The notes beneath the pieces are model-generated. The model ran no database searches. It was given only the letters and a program-made list of their open reading frames with translations, and was not told the origin of the DNA. A DNA stretch of 64,000 nt from Megascapheus bottae (Eukaryota > Chordata > Mammalia > Rodentia > Geomyidae). The position numbers and the translations under genes were made by a program. Every line of letters begins with the position of its first letter. Position 1 is the first letter of the stretch. The stretch covers positions 48,129,358 to 48,193,357 of the forward strand of contig JANJXV010000004.1 in assembly GCA_024803745.1 (NCBI GenBank). The letters are read 5' to 3'. Shown in pieces: positions 1 to 12,985 of this stretch.

Positions 1-284
1 ATCTCACTTTTTTAACATGCGAGCCTAGACTCTGATCTTCCTATTTAAGCTTCCCTTTGTAGGTGGGATGACAGGAAAATACCACTGTGCTCATTACTGA
101 GATGGGATTCCACTCAGGCTGGCCTTGAACTGCAATCCTATTCTTAACTTCCTAAATAGCGAAGATCACAATATAAGCCACTCGCGAAATCACCTTTCAC
201 ATACCCTGGTAAGAGGAAGCAACCTTCCACCCTCCACTTCCAACCAATTCAAAAACACATAAATTAGGTTTGATTTATGTTTAT

Positions 285-504
285 GCTTATATGGGCTTTC
301 AGGGTCTGGGCTCTTCCCGAACTTATTTTGCTCAAGGTGAGCTCTCTTATCATGGGAGCTACAACTTCGATTCCAGCTTTTGGTGATTAATTGGAGATTA
401 AAGTCTCACAAACTTTCCTGTCATGCTGTCTTCTAACCATGGATCCTCAAACCTGACTCTTTAGTAGTCATAATTATAGGCATGAGTCACAGGCACCCAG
501 CTAC
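285..504 (-). mobile_element. 7SL/B1-headed SINE, minus
   Basis: Minus copy ending in TAGGCATGAGTCACAGGCAC. A second, poorer fragment lies at about 99-187. Confidence 0.7.
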
Positions 505-1794
505 AAATTAGTTTGATAGACAATCCCACATGGGTCTGGATTAAATGGCGTCTTTGATAAGGGTCAATTGCTCCTTCTCAATGTGTAGTCTGCAGCAATC
601 TCCAAATCACTGAGTCCATAGGTGCTTTCTAGTATAGGCAGAGCACTTCTCTAAGAGATTCAAGATGACTCTATATTTAGGTTAAGCAGTTTAAACTCTA
701 CTCATCACTGGATCTTTCAGATGGTCAAAACTCGGGATGACTTCCTTTGATTATATGAATTAATATGGGTCTATATATTAAAAATGTCAGAAGATGGATC
801 TGGGCATATGTCCCAACAACTGTACGATAATTGCAATAATATGCATTAGCAGGTATGAGAATATAGCTGCATATTTACTAACATCTGGCTAATTGAGAAA
901 TGACTAAAATGGTTAATGACAGGCAAACTCTCAAGTGATGAAAGATATTGATGACTATGGAATTATTTGTAAGATAAAATAAAATCTTTTAATAATATTC
1001 AGAATGAGAATTTAAACATATTACACAGATGGTATCAACTAGTTTTAATAATAATGAAGCTTAAAAGTGCCATTCAATAGAAGTAATTTTATTTTAAATA
1101 CACTTAACCTGAACATTCAAATTTGCAGTCAACATTTAACAACTTCCACTTTATAAATGAAATTAAATCTTTACATACAAAATCAACTGTATAATATTTA
1201 CAAAGAAAACTATTTACTTTGGAAAAGAAATAATTTAACACAAATTGAGACAGGATCCTTTCATTTGATCAATAGTTTTCTATATTATACTCACAAATTA
1301 AATCAGAATCTTATACCATCTATTTATTATCTAGTTTGACAAAAAATGATGGGTATCCACTGAAACAGAAATGATGAATTAAGGGTCTTAACAACTGAAT
1401 AAAATGTCCAGATATCTAGTTTGGAAGTGAAATAAATAAAGCTAAATTAGTCTTCAGTCACAAAGTACTTGCTGTTTTTCTTCTTTTGCTCATATGAAAA
1501 TATACAAAATTATTCAAAAATATTTTTAACAGTTCTACCAATCATAAGAATGTTTAGTCAGAAACTATACAATTAAAACTGTCTGAAGTGCAAAAGAGGT
1601 AGCACGATCTTTGTATTCAAATATTTTAAAATATAAAGATTTTATGTCATAAGGAATTACATAAAATATTTTTTACATTTAATGTTTAATTTGCTATTTC
1701 AAATCCATTTTCATAAATAATTGTTGCTTAAAATTCATTTGGCTGAAATGATTACTCCAAGAAACTTAGTTCCTTTAAACAAAGAACTGTTAGG

Positions 1795-1992
1795 GCGCTT
1801 GGACTGAGGGCTGGAGCATTGTGCCTTAGCTCTTTTTGCTCAAGGTTAGCACGCTACTTTTAGCTTTTTGGTGGTTATTTGGAGATGGTGGTCTCACCAA
1901 CTCTCCTTTCAGGCTGGCTTCAAATTGTGATCCTCAACTTTCAACTTCCTGAGTAGCTAGGATGATAGCATGAGCCACAAGTGCCACTCAAG
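1795..1992 (-). mobile_element. 7SL/B1-headed SINE, minus
   Basis: Shows GGTGGTTATTTGGAGATGG and CCTGAGTAGCTAGGATGATA. Confidence 0.75.
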
Positions 1993-2430
1993 AATACCTT
2001 TTTCTTTTTTAATTAAGAGCTTTTATTTTTGAAAAAAAAAAGGGGGGGTTAATGATTAAAATGCATTTATAGATTTTATCACCAGGGGAAAGCAACCTGT
2101 TATACAGGTTCTTATAACCCATTAAATGTTACAGTAGTTACTGAAACAACTTTAAAACTGAGAACTGGGTTAGTAGAAAACTCTGTAGTCATTGCAGTAA
2201 GGTGTGACATATACCTACTAGCAGCAATTTTGTCTTTTCTGTCACTGTTGTTACAGAGCAGGGCAAGGCCCTTCTGATGCTTTCACCTGTGAAAGCACCC
2301 CAGTGACCTTGCAATGTGTCATGTCAAAGCCAAACAATGTAACCAAATAAAAGAAAAAACCAAAACACAACAAAGAGGAGCCAAGGTTTTATAACAAAAA
2401 TGGTGTTTTGAATATTTTTTTACTTTAGTA

Positions 2431-2903
2431 TTTATTTGACATGCTAACTCAGTCTTATTTCTGACAAGGGCAGTTTTTTTCTTTGAAAAAAAAATGACCG
2501 TATTGTTTCTCCATAAATGTATGTAAGCATAAGAATGCTACATAAAAGTCAAAAAGCAAATGAGAAAGATTTTTCTTAAGAGATGAAAAATACGAAAAAA
2601 TTATTCTTAGAATCTGGAAGAAAATAAGCCTGAAATATATATTTTTACAACTATGCAAAAATAATTTTGTAAAAAAATACTAACAATACAGAATTTTTAT
2701 GAAGAGAAAAACTTAAAGAATCCAATTTGTAAAACTTTACATCTTTGTAAGGTTTGACATTGAATATACCACCACTGTTTTATTTGAATTCTGTGCAGGG
2801 AAGGGCTGACAGAGAAGGAAACGTGTCTACTGTTTGTGATCACTCAACTTTACCCCAGGGCGGGAGGGGGGGGGATGCTCACTAAGTAACACAAGGAGTG
2901 TCA
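2431..2903 (-). other. UFL1: UFL1 3' UTR with two candidate poly(A) signals
   Basis: AATAAA occurs on the minus strand at 2779-2784 (a 3' UTR of about 0.12 kb) and at 2431-2436 (about 0.47 kb). Either or both could be used. The true end cannot be fixed from sequence alone. Confidence 0.55.
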
Positions 2904-3122
2904 CTACTCTTCTGTCACAGATGATTTCCTGGATTTCAGAACAAGGTCTTTAACGGATAAAGAAAGTTCTTGAAGTTCTTTACGAGTAGTATTGGTGACA
3001 TCTTGCTGTTCTTTGTCTAACTCATCATTTGATGGATCATCTCCTTGCCCAGTCTTCTTGTTTTGACTGATTAACTGCTTTACAACCAAACCTTGATACT
3101 TTACCAGAAGAGTGTGCTGGTC
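2904..3122 (-). CDS. UFL1: UFL1 coding exon 19 with stop
   Basis: Residues 722-793 ([20 protein letters not shown]...SSVTEE) and the stop codon. Acceptor TTCATAG|. Confidence 0.97.
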   Translation of the reverse strand, partial: DQHTLLVKYQGLVVKQLISQNKKTGQGDDPSNDELDKEQQDVTNTTRKELQELSLSVKDLVLKSRKSSVTEE

Positions 3123-6100
3123 CTATGAAGAGACAGGAGAAGAAAAGTCATTAATGGAATTCAAGTTTCTAGTGAATGGATAATGTAAAGTATATCGAAG
3201 ATTTCATCTTTATTAAACAATGGGCAGCTAAGCTGAATCTAACAAGATCCCTGATAACCAGCAATTGATAGATTAGGGGGAACATCTATGCAGATCACTT
3301 TACGGTGACTAATGTAAAGATCACTTTACAGTGATTAATGTAAAGATCACTTTACGGTGACTAATGTAAGCTTTATCAGCCAAAACAAGGCAACAGGAGG
3401 TCCAAAAAAGGCAAATTATATTGCCCTCCTTGAGGAATTAGGTTTCTGAGAAGAATTTGTACACAGTAAGGCATCTGAACTAGTCTTTGAAGAATATGCT
3501 AAAATCAGACAAACTGAAAAGTAAGACATTCTTCTGTCGTTTTTGAAAGTATTAGCATGGATTTTAAGAATTTTTAGAAGATTCCTAACAGCCATGCTAA
3601 ACATGAAAAATCAGTTTCCTAATTCATTGTTCACATTTTTGGAAGTAAAGAGATAATGTTAATGCTTTCTATTTGAGTGTTGACAATGACTCATACGTAC
3701 CCACTTAAAATATTTAAAGTTGAAAAGCTTTGAAAATTTCAAATATACTGAAATTGTAATACCTCTGGAATCCTGTGATTAAGAAAAGCAATGATCTGTG
3801 GAACACATCTTCCAGGTGCATGGAGCATGCTGTGGGTTGAGAATTGAAATAACAGGACTGATGTGAGGTGCAAAATAAGAGCAGGGTCTTCTGTGACTTT
3901 CAGCTGTTCAGCCAGTGCTTGTCGATGCTGGAATAGTATTTGCCTAAAACAAAACAACACATACATAGAAAGAAGCAATTTAAAATCTGCTCATAAAATT
4001 CAGTTCTTTCCTTTTGCACTCTAATTTTCTTCTATAGTTTCCTGAGTTTAATAATCTACTTGAACAATGTTCAAGAAGCAGTCTACTCACTATCTTACAA
4101 TGTAACTGTAACCCCTCTGCATAACTGATAATAAATAAAATTTAAAAAACAATAATCTACTTCCATAATAAAATTTTGTGGATTTTTTTGTACATATTTA
4201 TGGATTTTCAACACAATTATAAACATATACTATTTATTAATATTTATACAAACATGCAAATATCTATATACCCTATATAAATATGCACATATAAAATATA
4301 TACATATATAACTTTACATGGATAGATTAATATGATAAAAATTATAGAAAATGCTATAAAGTAGGAACTCAAAGTATAATTTTTGTTTTAAGTTGCTAGG
4401 GATCAAACAGAACTATGTTGATTTAAATAAGCTTTGCTATAAGGAAGGTCCTGGAGCCACTAAACATTTCCAGGCTTAATCATCTATGGAATTAAGAAAC
4501 TCTGCTATTTGCTATGTTAGCAAGAGGGTCAGAGCAAATATCTAATTATATTAAGACTGAATATACTTGAAGGTCTACAGATATTTAAATATACTTCTCT
4601 TTGCAACATTCCGACAGTCATATTCAAATTTCAACTAAGAAATTCCTCATAAATGAATATTATTAACAGATTAATTCAATGTTACCTTTCTCTTTTCTTG
4701 TCTCCTTTTTTCACCATAATATCACAAGCTTCTGCTGCAGAATCCAGACAAGACAGAAAGTCTTCTATGCTCTAGAAAGATATTTACTGTAATTGATATT
4801 TTTATATAAGTATCTAAGGAAATATAGCTGTTGAATACTGCTGTGAAGTCTTACACAGTTTTGTAAAGGTCATTTGGCATTAAACTAGAAGTTGTAATTG
4901 AGGACAAAAAATGGCAAAATGCATCCAGCTATTCCTCTTTTTTTTTACCTTTGAAAGTAGCTGGGAGCAGAATATGTTTTAGCAATTATTCTGATAAAAA
5001 TCATCAGAATACAAAGTTCTAAGGAGAATCTACTTACTTTTTCATTAAGAGAGTTGTGGAGTTTTGTGAGAGCTACTTTGGTTTCTTCTGACAATTTACT
5101 TAAAATTTTTTTTCTTACCTATAAAGAAAACAATTGTTTTGGCTAAATTACACATATAAAATCAAACAAAAACTCAATATATTTACTACTATAATACTAA
5201 ACAGAATTTATCATGCTTTTGAATACTAGATCTTAAACTAGGGATGAAAATATTCTACTTACATTCCAAAATCAGAAAGGTAGCCAAGTTAGCTAAAAAG
5301 GCTAACAGTCCTACTCCAGTAATAGAAGAGGAAGACTAGAATGTCACTGGCTTTGTGGGAAGCACAATATTGGGGTGTGAGGGGGCTCCTTCTCTTTTGA
5401 CTGGGGTGGGAAGAAAGTACTTTTCCCTGGGCAGTGCCAGCTAAGAAGAATCTTACTCACAGAACTCAGGGAGGCTTGTAGGGTGGGGCCTAGGATCTTG
5501 TTCCATGACTAAGTTGCTTTTCACACTATGATATGAGGAGGCTTCAGACCTCTCTCCACGTCTATGTGCCTTGCGATGTTTGCTGGCATTCTGGACCAGT
5601 CAAGTAGTTCCTTCTGGTGCAAAGTTTTGGGAAATGGCCTTCTGAAATGGCTCGACAGCAACACCCTAGGGTACCACGGTGTCTGGCAAGACTAGGGTCG
5701 CACAGCGCCTTTTTATCCTACTGTATATGAATCCTACTGTAGTCTTTAAGGGAATGGACAAACTACCTCTATTTCATTTATTTATTTATTTATTGCTTGC
5801 CAGTCCTGGAGCTGGATGGCAGGACCTGAGCACTATCCTTGGGCTTTTACTTATCATTATTTAATTTTTTAATTTTTTTTTTATTTTTGCCAGTCCTGGG
5901 GCTTGAACTCAGGGCCTGGGCACTGTCCTTGGACTTTGTTTTGTTCAAGGTTAGCACTCTGCCACTTGAGCCACAGCACCACTTCTGGATTTTTCTATGT
6001 ATGTAGTACCGGGAATCAAACCCAGGGCTTCATGTATGCTAGGCGAGCACTCTACTACTAGGCCAAATTCACAGCCTCCTTGGGCTTTTTAAAGACTAGC

Positions 6101-9100
6101 ACTCTATCACTTGAGCTACTGCACCATTTCTGGCTTTTTCTATATATGTGGTACCGAGCATTCTAAGCTAGGTCTTCATGAATGCTAGGCAAGCACTCTA
6201 CCACTAGGCCAAACCACGATAAACTGCCTTGATTTCCTAACAGCAGATGTTAGGCAAAAAAGAAGGAAACACAGAAACTTTCACACAGATGTAGACTTAT
6301 TATTGCTCAAGCTGAAAGAGACGATGGCCAGTACACTCAGGAGTAAGAGAGGAGTTATACAAAACTAAACATCACCAAAAAAACAATACATGTCACTTGA
6401 TGGCCAGAAACCTTAGTTTCCTAGAAAAGAATTAAGCATCTTTACTCTTAGTACACTGGTCATACTACTATTCCTATGGCCAACTATACATACTTTTTTG
6501 TTGTACTTGAATTATAATCTTTTAGTCTGACTCAAGGGATAAAAGCCCTGGCTAGCCAGCACAATGCTTTGAATTCAAAGCCCAGTACTGAAAAAGAACT
6601 CTTTCCTATATTCCATTTTCCTTTAAAACTAATTCAAGCAAGAGAAAATAAAATGTGCTGACTCAAGACAATCCAATAGCAGCAAATCAGAACATACTTC
6701 ACTTGTAATGGTTGCAGGGTCATCCACCGCCATCATCAAATCTGAGGCTAAGAAGTTGAAAATGAGGTTAGTGATATCAGTACACACTGTCTTCAGCAAG
6801 TGCTTGGAAAGAGCAGACTGAGTGTCATCTGGAAAAAAAAAGCACTTTGTTAAGACTAACCTAACTTCCTTCTACAAATACAAGAAGCTATGATAAAACA
6901 GCATTAAATGTACCTGCAAAATACTTCATCCCTTTTTCAAACAATCTAATATTATTGTATAGATTTGAAACCTCTTCTTGTAAGTCTTTGATTGTGCGTT
7001 TTCTGCCAGCTCCAGAAGCAGAAGTTGAAGACATGAACACTGAACGTACCACCTCGAGATACGCTTTATTAAGAGGTCTGTATACAAGATAAATGAAGTT
7101 GATTAAAAATGCATGAGGTTTATGTAGGTAAGAAATTTTACTTCTATTGAAATAAGGCTTAAGAAAAGGCATCTATTTTTCAAGCATATAAAATTAATTT
7201 GGAGAAGAGTTCATGAAAAATTTGTTTTCTGACTCTAGGAATTATAACTCAAATGGATTATTTTTCTTAAAGTATCCAAAGATATTGCACCAAAAGTGAC
7301 AAGAACATCAATGAAACTACACATGCAAACAGTTACATGGAAAGTTACTTGGAAAATTATAGAACTTACATCCCTGACCCATATTCAGGAACAACAACTT
7401 AAGGAATTTTTTGTCTAGACTGGTTTAGAGCCACAATGCTCCAAGGAGGTTCTTCTCTGAGTAGGCAGGAGTGGTACACCCTGATGCCCAGCTGAACTTA
7501 CTCCTTTCGAGGTTATTGTGCTACTTATGTTCCACCTAAGAGTAAGCATCATTTTCTGTCAAAACAGAAAATACTCTTTTTTGGTTTTGAATATTATTTT
7601 ATGCTGTCTAAGAAACAGTCAGTGATTAGGTCTGGTGCTTGTCTCCCCAACCAAGATTTGTGACGGAGCAATAGCAGCAAACATACCAGTGGTTCTCAGT
7701 TGTTAGTTTGCATACTACTTTAACCAAAACACTTTTACAATGCTCAACTAAACTGCCTCTATAGGCAAAGAAAGTCAGAGATCTTGTGGCTAGATTAATG
7801 TCAAAGCTTTGAAACAAAAATATCTAAAATGTATGTACTTAATAACCATTAAAATTCTATCAAAATGGAAAACAATGTTTTCTACTTGCTTTATTAAGTA
7901 TTCAGCAAGTTCAGAAATAAACTCCTCAGATGCATCTTGTACATGTTTTCTTAAGCGATCTTCAATCTCATCCTGGAACATAAAAGTAATCTCTGGCTTC
8001 TTCTTTCCTATTACAAACAAGGCAGTGTGGAGAGAGAAAGAGATACATAAAAAACCTCAGTCAATAAGGTACTACATTTAATAAGTGGTAATTTATTCAT
8101 AAGCTATAATAAACTGTCATATTCATTTCATATCAATATCACTAATGTCCAATAATAGCCAAAAAATAAATGTAAAAACTAGGATATAATAAAATTCCTT
8201 TTAAGTGATCAGCTTTAACTTCATTTACAAATTATTCTTTTCTACAAGTGCATCTGAAAATAAGAAAGCAAATTTTTCCCTTTGTTTTCATTTGGATGAC
8301 ACAAATAGCACAGGTATTAAAACAACCACGTAACAAAAGTATCCTTTAGAATAAGACAATTTGTTAAGACAATGGATACTGAATAGAATTTCTTTCATTG
8401 TAAATGTGATTATTTATTAAAAGGTACAAAATGGTAATAGAACTTTTAAGCTAAAATTTTTCCTTTTAGGAGGCACTGATGAAAAAAGTAAGGACAATAT
8501 TTTAGAAGCACAATAGATTTTTGCTTTTATAAAATTATTTCTATTTTAAAAAAAGGGATGCAACTAAATAGTGGAAATTATTAGTAGAAATATCATGCCT
8601 CCCCATTGAGTGTAGGTTGCAAAGAAAGTCAGCAATATTCCCATTAAAATTTATACAGTTATGCTTTCTAAATAAGCAATTATTTCCATTCTACAAGTGA
8701 AAGAATAGCTTTAAATATTTTAAAGTCACTTTTCAGTATGAATGGAGAACTAAGCAGTAGAAATCAAAGCTTTAGAGTAGAAATCCAAGTACTATTCTTT
8801 CCTGAGATATGCTTCTTTAATCCTAACGTTCACAATAAATAGTGTGGCTTCACTGTTTACTTCATGTATGCCTTTTGCCTATTATTAAACAACTTATTTA
8901 AAAAGCACTCAAATTTTGGGGTAAATAATCTATACATACACACACAACAAATCACATGTTCCATTTTAGATCACAGATACTGGTAAAAATGTCTCTTTAA
9001 ACCTCTACCCTGAATATACCTGAAAAATAGGAAAACTAATTTATTTATATACATACACACACAAAAACTAAAGAAAAAATTTAAACACACAGGGGACCAT

Positions 9101-12100
9101 CTCATCACTAAGTGAAATAAGGCTAACTAGAGCACATAGTTTTTACAAAGAAATTTTCCTTTACATAGTACTATTTTATGTATATCAAGTAAAGTAGCTA
9201 TTTCAACTTTTCTTCGGACATTTTAAAGACAGAACTTAAAAAAAAGTGCTATACTGCAAATAATTGTGCATTACCATGTCACAATATTTGATATTTTCAT
9301 CTCCTAGCTATAACTCATATATAATAAATTCTGTGGAAGAAGAAACATAAACTCATACAATGATCATTTGGAGTTTAGTTAAAAAAAAAACCAAAACTTG
9401 TTGATTCTAAAAGCCATATGATGAGTGATTGTTGTCCTTAATGTTCTATGTTATCTCTCATCTCTTTTGCTGTCCCTTGGTTACCTCATAGTGTTACAGT
9501 TATCTGATATATTGGATATTTGTTTATCTGGTCATTTGAAATAGGATAGGGAAGGGGGGAAAACAAGATGAGGGCTGGGGGTGGGGGGAGGGAAATGGGG
9601 ACCAAAACAGGAGAAAGCGTATCAATGTATGAGAAGTAATGCACCTTCTATCTGGTGAATATAATGTAACCCTTCTATTAATTACAATAAAAAAATATAT
9701 GAAAAAAAAACTAGTTGAGAATGAGAGCAATATCATAGTTTTATGAATACTTTTTTTTTTTTTTTTTTTTTGCCAGTCCTGGGCTTGAGCTCAGGGCCTG
9801 AGCACTGTCCTTGGACTTTCTCAAGGCTAGAGCTCTACCACTTGAGCCTCAGCACCACATCGGGCTTTTTTCTATGTATGTGGTACCAAGGAATCGAACC
9901 CGGGTCTTCACGCATGCTAGGCAAGCACTTTAACCACTAGGCCAAACTCCCAGCCTATGAATACTTTTAAACAAAAATAAAACCCAAATTTATATAGAAA
10001 GACAAACTATAATGTCTCTTTCAGATTTAACATTTCTAAACACTAGAAATCTAGAAAAGAGGCAATTCTATCCCTTTAAGTACAAGCAACTTGTACTATT
10101 ATAAAAATTACATATATATATTTATGTATATATATGTAATTATATATATATATTTATATATAAAACTCTAATCAGCTTTTCTTTTATTTATCCTTTGGCC
10201 TTTCACTCTCATGAAGTATTTCAAATCGTTCATTTGATATGAAGGATTTTGTTTTTATTTTATTTTATTTTTGCCTCTTTCAGGTCTATAAATCTATCCT
10301 CTCCGTTACAATACTTTCTCATATTAGTCCACAAGTGCATGTTAGTTCCCTTCCTCTGAATGTGATGCTGGTCCCCTGCACGACTGGCGTGTCAGCAATC
10401 TCACCATTAGCCACTTCTTCTGTCATTCAAATCTCCTCTTTGAACTATCTACTTTTTGAAAAATGTCACGTGGGATTATCCCTGGAAGACAAAGGTAACT
10501 CATCTACATTTCATTCCTTGTTATTTATGCATGAATATCAACCTGACTTTCATGGACAGAAATATTCACCCGTCATTTACATGGCGATTTGTGGACAGAA
10601 GAGTTAGCAATACATTTGCACTTTACGCAATTATTCACAGTGAATATCCAAAAGCAGCCTGGTAATTGAAATTTGAACTGTGTTGATGAGCTTTTATTTA
10701 ATCTAACTGTAGTGACTGAAATAAGCGGGTACAAATACTTAACAATATACATCTTAACAAAAATACTATAAAAGGCGTGTAGAAACAAAGGAAAAGAAGC
10801 TACAAACCTGTGTGAGATGACTGAGACTCATCATCACTGTCATCATCTTTTCTTCCTTTCTTCTTGCTTTTTTTAATTTTGTATTCTCGGGCATTGCCCC
10901 CACTGCCAGCTCTCACACTTCCACTACCCTCTGGTATGAATGACATTAGTTAGTCATTTAGAAAATGATGACTCTATATTGCTGTATTTAACTTTAAGCA
11001 GAAAAATAAAAAGCAAAATAATTAAATGTTTTATTATTTTTAAAGCTTGGGACTTCATTAAAATAAACAAATCATCAGAAATCTATCTTTCCAATATCAT
11101 CTTACTTCTGTAGTTGTGATGGTCTTTTCTTCGCTAAATCCATTCCTTTACCTTTTCTTTTTGTCTCCTCAAAAGACACATACTTCATTTGCTTATTTAT
11201 TCCATCCTAGATTTTTCCACTAGTATAATGTTACAATTCTATTTGATTTATACAGAGGAGACATCCTGACTCATCCACCACTCAACCTGCTCATGAATTT
11301 CTTCAAGCCAAGGAGCATATCACAATGTTTGTATATTGGGGATACAGCAGTGTTTTAAACATAATAGCACTCTATAAATGTTAACCACAAACACTAATTA
11401 GAAAAATGTCTATAGAAAAATACCATTAATAATAACTAAACTTTTGTTAAGACTTAACAAAAAGCCCTGTAAATTATGAAACAAATTCGTTTACTGAGGT
11501 ATTTCTCTATTATTTACATCAAAGACACTAATTCTATGAAATAAAATACCTTAATGCATTATGAACACTGAAACATTGAAACTATTTTTCTTCAAAAAGA
11601 CTTTTTTGTAAAATAAAATTATTTTAATAAGCTGAAGATCTTTTTTCTAGTTTCTTATAGAACTCCCTCAGATTTCATCATATTGTGCAATCTATTTACC
11701 CTTTGCTTTTATTATGGAAGAAAATACAATTTTTTTTTCCAGGCCTGGGGCTTGAACTCAGGGCCTGAGCACTGTCTTTGGGCTTTCTCAAGGATAGAGC
11801 TCTACTTCTAGAGCCATAACACCACTTCCAGCTTTTTCTATGTATGTGGTACCAGGGAATCAAACATGAGTCTTCGTACATGCTAGGCAAGTGACCTACC
11901 AAAGCCTGGACCGCAAAATACTATTTTTAAAAGCACATACCTAAAGTGAATGTGCTCTAACATTTAGCCATGTTTCCTATGAAAGGACATTAATTTTTGA
12001 CATGATTCCAGACTCTACAGATAAACTTTTGCAAAGCAACAGTAATTTTCACTGAGAACAAAATACCATATGACCCATAAAATTCAGAAAGAAACAGATA

Positions 12101-12953
12101 AGTTATGCTGACATATCATCAAGTAATTAAGGTGCATTTTAACTATGTTATCAATTCACAGAATAAAATTGGTGAATGATAATAAGATAAAAATATCATA
12201 AAATATGTACTGCTAGAATGAACTACTAAGTTATCATTTCCTAGAAGAACTAAGAAAAATTAAAAAACATCATTGCAAGATTTTGCAGAATTTTTGAAGG
12301 AATGAAACTATTTCAAAGAAATTATCTCATATTGTTACAGTATTTCACCAGGTTATCTGATATATTGTATATATGTGTATTTAGTTATTCCAAGAGGAGG
12401 GATGAGGATGGGGTGAGGGAAATGGGGACCAAGACATGAGAAAGGATATCAATGTATGTGAAGTAATGCACCTTCTATCTGGTGAATATAATGTAACCCT
12501 TCTATTAATTACAATAAAAAATATAGGAATAAAATAGTGAATTTCCATGAGAAAAGAAAAAGCTTTTTATAGTATAAACTCAATGTATCTGTATATGGTT
12601 AATAAAAAACGCATATATCAATTTTTATCACTGACATAGTATTAAAACTTATTCCTACATGTAAGGTATGAAAAATACATGTAATACAAGTTTCCAGTTT
12701 ACAAGTATTACTGAGAATAAATTTTCAGTGGTTTAAAGACACTAAAAGCAATGGATCGTTGTTGGAATAAGGGCTGGGAGTTTGGCCTAGTGGTAGAGTG
12801 CTTGCCTACCATGCACAAAGACCTGGGTTCGATTTCTTGGCACCCATACATAGAAAATAGCTGGAAAAGGTGCTGAGGTTCAAGTGGTAGAACTCTAGGG
12901 TGGAGAAGTCCAAGGACAGAGCTCAGGCCCTGAGCTTAAGCCCAGGACTGGCC

Positions 12954-12985
<32 letters not shown>

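Larger units (their letters stand above)
1..2430. other. DNA downstream of UFL1
   Basis: AT-rich, with SINE fragments at 99-187, 285-504 and 1795-1992. No exon of FHL5, the expected neighbour from human synteny, was recognised. Confidence 0.6.

Noticed and set aside
7809..8081. 90-codon plus-strand ORF
   Set aside because: It is the antisense shadow of UFL1 exon 13.
10239..10607. 122-codon plus-strand ORF inside UFL1 intron 12
   Set aside because: No recognisable domain, no paired exon, ordinary AT-rich composition. Likely chance, though a decayed repeat cannot be excluded.
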